From assembly GCF_000332645.1 (NCBI RefSeq), contig NZ_AMXN01000005.1, positions 124,001-188,000 on the forward strand: a stretch of 64,000 nt of DNA, read 5' to 3'. The position numbers were made by a program, and so were the translations under genes. The notes beneath the pieces are model-generated. The model had not been told where the DNA came from and searched no databases. It was given only the letters and a program-made list of their open reading frames with translations. Shown one piece after another: positions 15,559 through 24,164 of the stretch (its first letter is position 1; each line of letters starts with the position of its first letter). Source of the stretch: Bacillus inaquosorum KCTC 13429 (GTDB lineage Bacteria; Bacillota; Bacilli; Bacillales; Bacillaceae).

Positions 15559-16944
15559 ATGAGTTCATTATTTAGAAAAAAACCGCTTGAAACATTGAGT
15601 GCGCAGAGCAAGTCAAAAAGCCTTGCCCGTACGTTAAGCGCATTTGATTTAACCTTGCTTGGTATCGGTTGTGTCATCGGTACAGGGATTTTTGTCATTA
15701 CAGGAACAGTGGCAGCGACCGGTGCAGGTCCCGCCCTTATCATATCGTTTATTTTAGCGGGGCTCGCCTGTGCGCTCGCTGCCTTCTGCTATGCTGAGTT
15801 TTCGTCTTCGATTCCGATTTCGGGAAGCGTGTACTCATACTCCTACGTGACACTCGGAGAGCTGCTTGCCTTTTTGATCGGATGGGACCTCATGCTTGAA
15901 TATGTCATTGCGCTATCGGCGGTTGCCACCGGCTGGTCTTCATACTTTCAATCACTGCTTGCCGGCTTCAACCTTCATATTCCTGCCGCATTGACAGGAG
16001 CGCCGGGAAGCACGCCGGGCGCCATATTTAATCTTCCGGCTGCAGTGATCATTCTCCTCATCACTGCGATTGTCAGCAGAGGCGTCAAGGAAAGCACACG
16101 CTTTAACAACGTCATTGTACTGATGAAAATCGGGATCATTTTATTGTTCATCATTGTCGGCATCGGTTATGTCAAACCGGATAATTGGTCTCCTTTTATG
16201 CCATTCGGGATGAAAGGCGTCATTGTCAGCGCGGCAACTGTATTCTTCGCGTATCTCGGGTTTGACGCGGTTTCTAACGCTTCAGAGGAAGTGAAAAATC
16301 CGCAAAAAAACATGCCCGTCGGCATTATTTCAGCGCTTGCCGTCTGTACGGTTCTATACATCACGGTATCGCTAGTGCTGACAGGCATGATGCCTTATAC
16401 GAAATTGAATGTCGGGGATCCGGTGTCCTTTGCGCTTAAATTCGTCGGCCAGGACGCTGTTGCCGGAATTATTTCTGTCGGTGCCATTATCGGGATTACG
16501 ACGGTTATGCTCGCTTTGCTGTACGCTCAGGTCCGTTTGACATTTGCCATGAGCAGAGACGGCCTTCTGCCTGGATTGTTCGCAAAGGTTCATCCGTCAT
16601 TTAAAACCCCGTTCCGCAATACATGGCTGACAGGTATCGTTGCAGCGGGGATCGCCGGGTTTATTAACCTCGGAACGCTGGCCCATCTGGTGAACATGGG
16701 AACACTGGCCGCGTTTACGGTCATTTCAATTGCTATCATTGTGTTAAGAAAGAAACATCCGGAAATCAAAGCGTCCTTCAGAGTGCCGTTCGTTCCGGTT
16801 GTGCCGATTATCAGCGCAGGCATCTGCCTTTGGTTCATGTATAGCCTTCCCGGCGTCACATGGCTTTCATTTGTGATCTGGATCGCTGTCGGAACACTGG
16901 TTTATTTCCTGTATTCAAGAAAACATAGCTTATTAAACAAATAA
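15559..16944 (+). CDS. yfnA: APC-family amino-acid permease (YfnA)
   Basis: A 461-residue, 12-span amino-acid/polyamine/organocation transporter of the cationic-amino-acid subfamily. The first helix has the substrate-binding GIGCVIGTGIF unwound segment near 38-48. FFAYLGFDAVSNASEEVKNPQ is the typical helix 6 and following loop. Likely amino-acid uptake by proton symport; specificity is not readable. ATG at 15559 follows AGGAGG by eight bases; a TTG one codon earlier is possible. Monocistronic between its own promoter and terminator. Confidence 0.92.
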   Translation: MSSLFRKKPLETLSAQSKSKSLARTLSAFDLTLLGIGCVIGTGIFVITGTVAATGAGPALIISFILAGLACALAAFCYAEFSSSIPISGSVYSYSYVTLGELLAFLIGWDLMLEYVIALSAVATGWSSYFQSLLAGFNLHIPAALTGAPGSTPGAIFNLPAAVIILLITAIVSRGVKESTRFNNVIVLMKIGIILLFIIVGIGYVKPDNWSPFMPFGMKGVIVSAATVFFAYLGFDAVSNASEEVKNPQKNMPVGIISALAVCTVLYITVSLVLTGMMPYTKLNVGDPVSFALKFVGQDAVAGIISVGAIIGITTVMLALLYAQVRLTFAMSRDGLLPGLFAKVHPSFKTPFRNTWLTGIVAAGIAGFINLGTLAHLVNMGTLAAFTVISIAIIVLRKKHPEIKASFRVPFVPVVPIISAGICLWFMYSLPGVTWLSFVIWIAVGTLVYFLYSRKHSLLNK

Positions 16945-16953
16945 TCTCTTTTC

Positions 16954-16984
16954 AGCCGGCGGTGCCTCACCCGCCGGCTTTTTC
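16954..16984 (+). terminator. Terminator of yfnA
   Basis: AGCCGGCGG pairs with CCGCCGGCT around an 8-base loop, followed by TTTTTCC. Confidence 0.9.
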
Positions 16985-17035
16985 CTTTTTTTATGTGCTA
17001 TACTTTCAGTACATATGAGAAAGGGAGACAAACCG

Positions 17036-17743
17036 ATGAAACAATACCGCACTTTATTATTTGATGTAGATGATACCATCCTTGATTTTAAAGCGGCAGA
17101 AGCATTAGCGCTGCGTTTGCTGTTTGAAGATCAGAACATTCCTTTAACTGATGAAATGAAGACGCAGTACAAAACAATCAATCAAGGTCTCTGGAGAGCC
17201 TTTGAAGAAGGAAAAATTACACGGGATGAAGTCGTGAACACCCGTTTTTCCGCTTTGTTCAAGGAATACGGTTATGAGGCGGACGGCGCCTTGCTTGAGC
17301 AAAAATACCGCAGCTTTCTTGAAGAAGGGCATCAGCTTATTGACGGCGCTTTTGATCTTATCTCAAATCTGCAGCACCAGTTTGATTTGTATATCGTGAC
17401 AAACGGTGTGTCTAAGACACAATACAAGCGTCTCCGTGATTCAGGATTATTTCCGTTCTTCAAGGATATCTTTGTTTCCGAAGACACAGGCTACCAAAAG
17501 CCAATGAAGGAATATTTCGATTACGTGTTTGAACGGATTCCCCAATTTTCAGCAGAGCACGCAGTAATCATCGGCGATTCCCTGACTGCTGATATCAAAG
17601 GCGGACAGCTCGCCGGGCTTGATACGTGCTGGATGAACCCTGACATGAAGCCGAATGAGTCAGAAATCATGCCAACTTTTGAGATTCGTAAGCTTGAAGA
17701 GCTGTATCACATTTTGAATATCCAACATACCGTCAGCTGCTAA
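17036..17743 (+). CDS. yfnB: HAD-family nucleotidase/phosphatase (YfnB)
   Basis: A 235-residue haloacid-dehalogenase hydrolase of the YjjG type. Motif I LLFDVDDTILDF near residues 8-19 holds the nucleophile Asp, motif II is IVTNGV, the motif III Lys is in TGYQKP, and motif IV is GDSLTADIKGG. YjjG-like enzymes remove phosphate from non-canonical nucleoside monophosphates; exact substrate here unknown. ATG at 17036 follows GGGAG by eight bases. A longer frame to 17015 has no site. The coding end overlaps its terminator. Confidence 0.9.
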   Translation: MKQYRTLLFDVDDTILDFKAAEALALRLLFEDQNIPLTDEMKTQYKTINQGLWRAFEEGKITRDEVVNTRFSALFKEYGYEADGALLEQKYRSFLEEGHQLIDGAFDLISNLQHQFDLYIVTNGVSKTQYKRLRDSGLFPFFKDIFVSEDTGYQKPMKEYFDYVFERIPQFSAEHAVIIGDSLTADIKGGQLAGLDTCWMNPDMKPNESEIMPTFEIRKLEELYHILNIQHTVSC

Positions 17744-17765
17744 TCATGCTGACGGCGTTTCTTTT
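17729..17765 (+). terminator. Terminator of yfnB
   Basis: CCGTCAGC (17730-17737) pairs with GCTGACGG (17748-17755), then a T-rich tail. The left arm is inside the last codons of yfnB. Confidence 0.8.
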
Positions 17766-17783
17766 AAAGAGTCGATTTTCCTC

Positions 17784-17813
17784 TTGATAAATTCTTCACC
17801 TTATGAATAATAT
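17784..17813 (+). promoter_or_regulatory. Candidate sigma-A promoter of yfnC
   Basis: TTGATA (17784-17789), 18-base spacer, TAATAT (17808-17813), about 40 bases upstream of the start. Confidence 0.6.
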
Positions 17814-17853
17814 GGTGATATGCTTTGGTTATATATGTAAGGAGGAGACTCAT

Positions 17854-19083
17854 TTGGCTATTGCCGCCCCGCTAAAAGAAAAAACAGTTCAAAAACCCGG
17901 CACCACGGTGTATCCGATTTTGATTATCATCGGAATCTGCCACATGCTCAACGATTCGCTGCAAGCCGTGATACCGGCCATGTTCCCTATTTTGGAACGC
18001 TCCATGAGCTTGACATTTACACAGCTCGGCATCATCGCTTTCACATTAAACATGGTGTCATCTGTCATGCAGCCTGTCGTCGGCTGGTATACCGATAAAC
18101 GGCCGCGGCCGTACGCGCTGCCAATCGGTCTGACCGCCAGCATGCTCGGCATTTTAGGCCTTGCATTTGCCCCATCATTTGTAACGATTTTATGCTGTGT
18201 GTTTTTCATCGGATTAGGTTCGGCCATTTTCCATCCGGAAGGCTCCCGTGTGGCGTATATGGCAGCCGGCACAAAACGCGGGCTCGCCCAGTCGATCTAT
18301 CAGGTGGGCGGAAACTCAGGCCAGGCGATGGCGCCTCTGATCACCGCGCTGATCCTTGTGCCGCTCGGGCAATTCGGCGCTGTTTGGTTCACGCTTGTCG
18401 CCGCGCTCGCTGTTATGTTTCTGCTGTATATTGCGAAATGGTACGCTGCACGTCTCGGAAGTCTTGCCCAGAAGTCCGGCAAACAAAAGAAAACGGCTGA
18501 AAACAAGGCTATCACCAAGTCTGTTGTATCTGCTCTTATCATTATTATATTTCTCATTTTTGCACGTTCTTGGTATACGAGTGCAATCGGCAACTTTTAC
18601 ACGTTTTACGCGATGGATACATATCACGTAAGCATTCAGCAGGCACAGAGCTATATTTTTGTCTTTTTGCTGTTCGGCGCTGTCGGCACGTTTCTTGGCG
18701 GCCCGCTTGCAGACCGTTTCGGAAAACGCTTCGTGATTCTCGGTTCGCTGCTCTGCTCGGCGCCGCTGGCGATTGTGCTTCCATTTTCCGGACCGGTGCT
18801 CGCCTATGGCGTGCTCGCATTGATCGGCTTGGTTCTGATGTCGAGCTTTTCCGTAACGGTTGTCTACGCACAGGAGCTTGTTCCTGGAAAAATCGGCACA
18901 ATGTCCGGTTTGACCGTCGGGCTTGCCTTCGGAATGGGCGCGATCGGCGCTGTGGCGCTGGGCGCTCTGATTGACGCCGCGGGATTGACCCCGACAATGA
19001 TCGCCATTGCCTTTCTCCCTGTCCTCGGCATCCTTGCCTTCTTATTGCCGAGCGATCAGAAGCTGAGAGAGTGGCATAGCTGA
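17854..19083 (+). CDS. yfnC: MFS transporter, fosmidomycin-resistance type (YfnC)
   Basis: A 409-residue, 12-span MFS protein of the Fsr (fosmidomycin resistance) family. Helix 1 reads LIIIGICHMLNDSLQAVIPAM, typical of Fsr, followed by GWYTDKRPRPYA in loop 2-3 and GPLADRFGKR in loop 8-9. Likely drug or metabolite efflux; substrate unknown. Translation most likely starts at TTG 17854, eight bases after AAGGAGG. ATGs at 17803 and 17812 in frame overlap the promoter -10 and have no site. It converges on yfnD with a shared terminator. Confidence 0.9.
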   Translation: MAIAAPLKEKTVQKPGTTVYPILIIIGICHMLNDSLQAVIPAMFPILERSMSLTFTQLGIIAFTLNMVSSVMQPVVGWYTDKRPRPYALPIGLTASMLGILGLAFAPSFVTILCCVFFIGLGSAIFHPEGSRVAYMAAGTKRGLAQSIYQVGGNSGQAMAPLITALILVPLGQFGAVWFTLVAALAVMFLLYIAKWYAARLGSLAQKSGKQKKTAENKAITKSVVSALIIIIFLIFARSWYTSAIGNFYTFYAMDTYHVSIQQAQSYIFVFLLFGAVGTFLGGPLADRFGKRFVILGSLLCSAPLAIVLPFSGPVLAYGVLALIGLVLMSSFSVTVVYAQELVPGKIGTMSGLTVGLAFGMGAIGAVALGALIDAAGLTPTMIAIAFLPVLGILAFLLPSDQKLREWHS

Positions 19084-19113
19084 AAAACCCCTGCCATGCG
19101 GCAGGGTTTTTTT
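19084..19113. terminator. Bidirectional terminator between yfnC and yfnD
   Basis: The stem AACCCCTGCC / GGCAGGGTT with a T-run on plus and A/T tail on minus lies between two convergent genes. Confidence 0.85.
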
Positions 19114-20047
19114 AATCCAGCTGTATAAAATGAGTATCAGGCACTGCGTGCTTCGGGATAAAGCCGTCCGCAAAGTCCGGGAACGCCGACTGTATTTCGT
19201 CAATCCATCTTTTCAGGTTTAACACATACGGCATATAAATCATTTCAATGGCCGCTTCGTCTTCAATCCGATAATACCAGCAAAGATTGAACTCATTTTC
19301 TGTCACCAGTGTAAACCCGGAGAAATGATAGAAAATCAGCGGCGTTTCATCTATATACACGCGGCCATCCTTTTGCCCGACCTTATAGTTTTCGATATTC
19401 CAAAGCGCTGTATTGGCTCCGATTGATTTGACAACATGCACACCCTTGTACTGCGCCGGCCACTTCTCCACATATCGTTGATCACCGTACGTCTTTCGTT
19501 CCGTATTCATTTCTACCGTACAAAATTCAATGCAGTCCTGTCTCCACTGCCACACCGCTTCATATGCTTCCTTCGTATTCCCGGCACCGACAAAACCTGT
19601 GTTATAGCGGCCGGTCCGTTCATAGTAGGACATGAACCGCGGCGAGTTGCGGTGATCGGTCAAATACAGAGAAGCCGTTGGGTTTTCCGCAAAAATACGT
19701 GATGGATCAGAAAAGAAGAACAGATCGGTATCCATATGGGCAAAGTATTCAGCATCATCCCACTTGCTCATGACATGGAATAAAAAGGCGGGCTTCAATG
19801 TCCAGCAATATTCATGAAACGTTCGATTGCTTTTCGCTTTCAGCAGCTCCGGGTCTTCCATTTCATGCAGCTGCACAAAGGTCACATGCTCCCATGGCAC
19901 GTGCTGAAGCAATTCATACGCTTTCTGATCGACACACAGCACATACAAATGAAAATCATCGCAATGCTCATGGAGAGAATGAATCATGGGCATGAGCTTA
20001 AAGATATGCGTCCTTGACACTATCGTTGAAAAATGAAATGTACTCAT
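19112..20047 (-). CDS. yfnD: Glycosyltransferase (YfnD)
   Basis: A 311-residue cytoplasmic glycosyltransferase with a GT-A-like DxD element (YFAHMDTDLFFFSDP near residue 105). It is a paralogue of YfnF: both share HEYCWT(L/M)KP, a DxDLFF core, GRYN(T/S)GF, a GDQ(R/G)Y motif and PLIFYHFSG. It probably adds a sugar from a nucleotide-sugar to a spore-surface glycan. The second of two adjacent ATGs gives better spacing from GGATGTGG. It follows yfnE by 14 bases and is the last gene of the yfnHGFED unit. Confidence 0.88.
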   Translation of the reverse strand: MSTFHFSTIVSRTHIFKLMPMIHSLHEHCDDFHLYVLCVDQKAYELLQHVPWEHVTFVQLHEMEDPELLKAKSNRTFHEYCWTLKPAFLFHVMSKWDDAEYFAHMDTDLFFFSDPSRIFAENPTASLYLTDHRNSPRFMSYYERTGRYNTGFVGAGNTKEAYEAVWQWRQDCIEFCTVEMNTERKTYGDQRYVEKWPAQYKGVHVVKSIGANTALWNIENYKVGQKDGRVYIDETPLIFYHFSGFTLVTENEFNLCWYYRIEDEAAIEMIYMPYVLNLKRWIDEIQSAFPDFADGFIPKHAVPDTHFIQLD

Positions 20048-20061
20048 CATACCACATCCAA

Positions 20062-21225
20062 TTATCTAAGATCCACGTGCAGCAAATCGTTGACAAGCGC
20101 ATACAGCGCATTGGCAAAATCGTTCACGCCAAGCTTTTTCTTCGCTTTTGGCAGGAGCTTGCGGACAGTTTGTAAATCAAAGTTTTTCGACGTCACCCTT
20201 GGCGCTTTCTTTTGCCAATCCGGGTCAATATTGCGCTCTTTGACAACATGGAGCAGCTCAAGAAACAGATTCAGCAGCATGTCGTATTTCTGAGATTCCA
20301 GCAGCTTATGAATATCAGTCATGATGCCGTTCGTCATGTCAGGAGGAAACGGCCCGTTAAAAGCGAGATGAACGTCTAAGGAGCGGATGTTATTGTATTT
20401 ATCGCACATATAGGCAATGTTTGCCCGAATATCGTCTACAGACTTACAATTGCTCGGGTGCTCCTGATGAACACTGACAATATCGCGATGCAGCCTGAAG
20501 GTCAGTCCGGCCTGATGAAGCCTGATCCCAAGGTCGTAATCCTCAAACCCGTACCGCACAATGCCTTCATCAAATAAACCGAGGTCAACCACATGCTTGC
20601 GTCTAACAGAGGAATTATTCGTGATAAAAAAGCGCCATGGCATATGATAGCCTTTCAGGTCATCGCCGTACTCATCTAAAATCTTCTTGAGCACGTCAAT
20701 AAAGTCGGTATCAAGGTCAAAACTTTTGTCCAGGAAGCTTCCGTTTTTGATGTCCGCTTCATTCAGCAGCTTTTGTTTGTCTTTCTTCGGCATTTCGTCT
20801 ACGATCTTTGCGAGCTGTTCCTTATGTTCATCTTCAAAGCGTTCATAATAAAAACTGTAGATCCGTTTCCAAAACAAACCGCACACGACGAGATTCTCTT
20901 CGTTCTCATGGGCTTTGATATGCTTTGCCACAAGATCCTTTGCCGCAAGCATATCGCTGTCATGGAAAATCAGGATATCTCCTCTGGCATTGCGAAGCGC
21001 CTGATTTCGGCCGTACGCAATGCCCCTGTTTTCTTTAATCCGTGTAAAGATCAGCGGAAAATCCGCTTGAAACGACTCAAGCATCGAGAGCGTCCCGTCC
21101 TCAGAGCCATTGTCCGCTACAATGACTTCAAATTCTTCATCGCACTCCTGCTGGTTTAATGACAGAAGGCTGTTATAGAGACGCTCCTTTGAATTATATG
21201 CAGGAATAATAACGCTTGCTTTCAC
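20062..21225 (-). CDS. yfnE: GT2-family glycosyltransferase (YfnE)
   Basis: A 387-residue family-2 glycosyltransferase. The N-terminus is MKASVIIPAYNSKERL, the nucleotide-binding part shows VADNGSEDGT, and the metal motif is LIFHDSDML near residue 90. A galactosyltransferase-like acceptor region (SVRRKHVVDLGLFDEG, then YGFEDYDLGIRL) follows. A C-terminal extension of about 110 residues after the catalytic core has no assigned role. A GTG start at 21225, with an AGGA-type site. Part of the spore polysaccharide cluster. Confidence 0.88.
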   Translation of the reverse strand: MKASVIIPAYNSKERLYNSLLSLNQQECDEEFEVIVADNGSEDGTLSMLESFQADFPLIFTRIKENRGIAYGRNQALRNARGDILIFHDSDMLAAKDLVAKHIKAHENEENLVVCGLFWKRIYSFYYERFEDEHKEQLAKIVDEMPKKDKQKLLNEADIKNGSFLDKSFDLDTDFIDVLKKILDEYGDDLKGYHMPWRFFITNNSSVRRKHVVDLGLFDEGIVRYGFEDYDLGIRLHQAGLTFRLHRDIVSVHQEHPSNCKSVDDIRANIAYMCDKYNNIRSLDVHLAFNGPFPPDMTNGIMTDIHKLLESQKYDMLLNLFLELLHVVKERNIDPDWQKKAPRVTSKNFDLQTVRKLLPKAKKKLGVNDFANALYALVNDLLHVDLR

Positions 21226-21253
21226 TTCATTTTCACTTCCTGTATTTAATCAT

Positions 21254-22171
21254 TTATTTGTTATCATCTTTTGAAGCAAAACCGTTAAATTCGGGGTCTA
21301 ACGTTTTAATGTGCTGAATGATATGCGGCAGTGTCTCTTGATACAGCTCATGCACAAACGGCAGGTCTGTGCGGGTTGTTTCATGAATCTGTTTGATTTC
21401 ATTGATGCTGACGATTCGGTATCCGCTGAAATGGTAAAAAATCAGCGGGCTGCCATCCTCCAGCACGATCCGGCCATCCTCCCAGGAAAACGTATGCTGC
21501 CCGTAGTTCCAGTGGCCGATGTTCACACCGGGTGTCGTAATGTCACATACATTCGGAAACAGCTCAGACATATAATCCAAATAGCCCTGATCACCGAATT
21601 TCCCTTCACCCGGGGCATTTTTGCATTCCTCAAGACAGCGTTCCTTCCACCACTCCAAGCAATCCGTGCCGGCATCATTATGCTTGAAGCTGATAAAGCC
21701 GGAGTTATATCTGCCTAAAAGACGCTGCAGCATGTCAATCTGCTCTCTCTCAAAGGAAGGGATTACGATATCACCCCGTGAAAGGAGCACCGAGCAGTCC
21801 GGCTGGTTCTCAAAAATCGGCGACGGATCGGCGTAAAAAAATAAATCCCCGTCAATATACGTCACACGCTCCAGCTCGGGGTTGCTGTTCAGCACAGCTT
21901 GCAGAAAGATCGGCTTCATCGTCCAGCAGTACTCGCTTTGATCTCTCGTTTCCTTGAGCTTCAGAAGCGTTTCATTTTCAAGCGCGTCCACCGGCACAAG
22001 GTTCAGCTGCTTCATCTTCAGCTTCTGTAAGACGCGGTGTGTATCTTCATCCATGCACAGTATAAAAATGGGACTGTCTTGATCCACTTGCTCTAACGAC
22101 TTAAATAAGGCGACTGCCTGATATAATCTCCCTTTTGATAAAACGGTGCAATACGCGCTGGTCACAGTCAT
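21254..22171 (-). CDS. yfnF: Glycosyltransferase (YfnF)
   Basis: A 305-residue paralogue of YfnD with the same layout: YCTVLSKGRLYQAVALF, DQSEYCWTMKP, DxD in YIDGDLFFYADP, GRYNSGF, GDQGYLDY and PLIFYHFSG. It begins with ATG at 22171 behind GAGG, 17 bases after yfnG, so translation is likely continuous in the operon. Probably transfers a sugar onto the same glycan as YfnD and YfnE; donor inferred to be a CDP-linked 4,6-modified hexose from the flanking yfnG and yfnH. Confidence 0.87.
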   Translation of the reverse strand: MTVTSAYCTVLSKGRLYQAVALFKSLEQVDQDSPIFILCMDEDTHRVLQKLKMKQLNLVPVDALENETLLKLKETRDQSEYCWTMKPIFLQAVLNSNPELERVTYIDGDLFFYADPSPIFENQPDCSVLLSRGDIVIPSFEREQIDMLQRLLGRYNSGFISFKHNDAGTDCLEWWKERCLEECKNAPGEGKFGDQGYLDYMSELFPNVCDITTPGVNIGHWNYGQHTFSWEDGRIVLEDGSPLIFYHFSGYRIVSINEIKQIHETTRTDLPFVHELYQETLPHIIQHIKTLDPEFNGFASKDDNK

Positions 22172-22188
22172 GTTCACCTCGTTTCACA

Positions 22189-23157
22189 TTACTTTTTGAA
22201 GAATTCCGTATACCACTCAATCGTTTTTTCAAGTCCTTCATCAATGGTGTAGGCCGGTGACCAATTCAGCAGCTTTCTCGCTTTTTCCGCGGATAAATAT
22301 TGATGTTTGATTTCATTGCTCCCCTGATTCAGCACCTTCGGCTTCAGGCTGCTGTTCATTTTCTTCAATATTTTCTCTACCAGTTCAAGTACAGTCAGCT
22401 GGATTTCATTGCTGAAGTTAAAGGCCTCTCCGGCAAGATTGTTTTCTTCCATTTTTTCTGCCAGAAGCAAATAAGCCTGAACGGCATCTTCAATATAGAA
22501 GTAGTCGCGGACAAACGTGCCGTCGCTGCGGATTTCTGGCGCTTCCCCGTTCAGCACAAGCTGAATCGTCTGCGGAATAATGCGGTTGAAGTTCAAATCC
22601 CCGCCGCCGTACAGGTTCCCGCAGCGCGTGATGCAGACTGGAAGCCCGTACGTGTGAAAATACGTGTGGCTGATCAGATCTGCGCAGCTTTTTGAGACGT
22701 CGTACGGATGCTTGCCTTGCAGCGGCATATTCTCATCGTACGGAAGGTTTTCTTGATCGCCGTAAGCCTTATCACTTGAAGCGACAATCACCCGCTTAAT
22801 TAACGGATGCTTCCGGCAGGCTTCGAGAATATTCCATGTGCCAAGGATATTCGCTTCAAAGGTAGAAATCGGGTTGCGGTTTGCCACGCCGACAATCGCT
22901 TGTGCAGCAAGGTGAAAGACTGTGTCAATTTCATATTCGCCAAGCGCGCGTTCTATCACAGGCAAGTCTTCAAGAGATCCCCGTACGATGTTCATTTTCT
23001 TGATATGTTCTCCCTGATAAAGGTTGGATTGAGGCACATGATCTCTGACAAGCCCCGTAACGTTTGCACCCTGTTCGATCAGCTCTTTCACCAAGTAGCT
23101 TCCTAAAAGACCTGTACACCCCGTGACAAATACGTTTTTATTTTTCCAGAAACTCAA
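22189..23157 (-). CDS. yfnG: CDP-glucose 4,6-dehydratase-type SDR enzyme (YfnG)
   Basis: A 322-residue extended short-chain dehydrogenase/epimerase. Rossmann loop [12 protein letters not shown] near residues 10-21, [11 protein letters not shown], the catalytic Ser region VASSDKAYG, and YDVSK (YxxxK) are all visible. The dehydratase subgroup with Asp-Lys after the Ser is consistent with CDP-glucose 4,6-dehydratase, which removes water to give CDP-4-keto-6-deoxyglucose. It pairs with the cytidylyltransferase yfnH six bases upstream. The start is TTG at 23157, close behind the yfnH stop, so it is probably translationally coupled. Confidence 0.9.
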   Translation of the reverse strand: MSFWKNKNVFVTGCTGLLGSYLVKELIEQGANVTGLVRDHVPQSNLYQGEHIKKMNIVRGSLEDLPVIERALGEYEIDTVFHLAAQAIVGVANRNPISTFEANILGTWNILEACRKHPLIKRVIVASSDKAYGDQENLPYDENMPLQGKHPYDVSKSCADLISHTYFHTYGLPVCITRCGNLYGGGDLNFNRIIPQTIQLVLNGEAPEIRSDGTFVRDYFYIEDAVQAYLLLAEKMEENNLAGEAFNFSNEIQLTVLELVEKILKKMNSSLKPKVLNQGSNEIKHQYLSAEKARKLLNWSPAYTIDEGLEKTIEWYTEFFKK

Positions 23158-23163
23158 ATCAGT

Positions 23164-23928
23164 TCACCATACCTTCCATACTTGTTGTCCTTGATCCCAC
23201 ATTTTGTTGACTTCTAAGAGATTTTTATACGTATCGATGGCCGTCCAAAATCCGTAATGGCGGTACACGGCAAGCTCTCCGTCTTTGGCAAGGTTCTTCA
23301 GCGGTTCATCTTCGAACATCATATTCCCATCCTTCGGCAAATAATCGAAAACCTTGGGACTGAGAACGAAGAATCCGCCGTTAATGATTCCGTCACTCGA
23401 TGTCTTCTCAGAAAATGTTTTCGCCATGCCTTCCTCGACCGTCAAAGTGCCGAACTGCGAGACTTTGTCAATGCCGGTGACAGTCGCGGCAGCACCCTTT
23501 GTCTGATGATAGCTGATGAGATGGAAAAGATTGATATTGGCCAGCCCGTCCCCATAGGTGAGCAGAAACGTTTCATCGCCGATATAGTCTTTTGCCTGCA
23601 AGATTCTTCCGGCTGTCAGCGTGTCTTCCCCTGTTTCCAAAAACGTAATTTTCCACGTTTCAGGCTGCCCCAGCATCTGCACCTCTCCTGTAGAGCTGTC
23701 GAGTGTCAGGCTGTTGTGCTTCCATTCATAGTCGAGAAAGTATTCTTTGATTTTTTCTCCTTTATAGCCCAAAAGCAGAATAAACTCGTTTACTCCGTAG
23801 TACTGATAGATTTTCATAATATGCCATAGAATCGGTTTGCCGCCTATCATGGCGAGCGGTTTAGGAATATCATGCGTGACTTCACTCATTCTCGTTCCTT
23901 TTCCGCCGCAGAGAATGACCGCTTTCAT
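23164..23928 (-). CDS. yfnH: Glucose-1-phosphate cytidylyltransferase (YfnH)
   Basis: A 254-residue nucleotidyltransferase of the RfbF type, making CDP-glucose from CTP and glucose-1-phosphate. The N-terminal pyrophosphorylase signature LCGGKGTRM followed by IPKPLAMIGGKPILWHI is complete; YGDGLANI and GGFFVLSP follow. The length matches the family. ATG at 23928 follows GAGGGG. It leads the yfnHGFED unit. In B. subtilis this cluster is expressed in the mother cell and contributes to spore-crust glycans; I could not identify a convincing sigma-K site in 23929-24060. Confidence 0.92.
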   Translation of the reverse strand: MKAVILCGGKGTRMSEVTHDIPKPLAMIGGKPILWHIMKIYQYYGVNEFILLLGYKGEKIKEYFLDYEWKHNSLTLDSSTGEVQMLGQPETWKITFLETGEDTLTAGRILQAKDYIGDETFLLTYGDGLANINLFHLISYHQTKGAAATVTGIDKVSQFGTLTVEEGMAKTFSEKTSSDGIINGGFFVLSPKVFDYLPKDGNMMFEDEPLKNLAKDGELAVYRHYGFWTAIDTYKNLLEVNKMWDQGQQVWKVW

Positions 23929-24111
23929 CTCTACCCCTCATCTCTATGAATATTGAGTTCGAAACCTGGTACATCTTTACAATCTATCAAGGCGTTTCCC
24001 CGATAATTTGTCCACTTCAATACCGGTTTCAAAATCTACTGTAATGATATGAGAGAAAGGCGGCCTTGGTGACCAAATGGAATCTATTTTTTCAAGTTGG
24101 TTATGTAACCA

Positions 24112-24160
24112 AAAAAAAGAGCCTTGAGCGAAGGCAATGTGCCCGCTCAAGGCTCTTTCT
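24112..24160 (-). terminator. Terminator of yfnI
   Basis: A 15-bp stem (about 24116-24130 with 24144-24158) is followed by eight Ts on the minus strand, directly after the yfnI stop. Confidence 0.9.
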
Positions 24161-24164
24161 CGTC

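Noticed and set aside
23929-24060. Sigma-K promoter for yfnH
   Set aside because: CATA-like pieces exist but no AC-N16-CATANNNTA arrangement fits, so no promoter was called.
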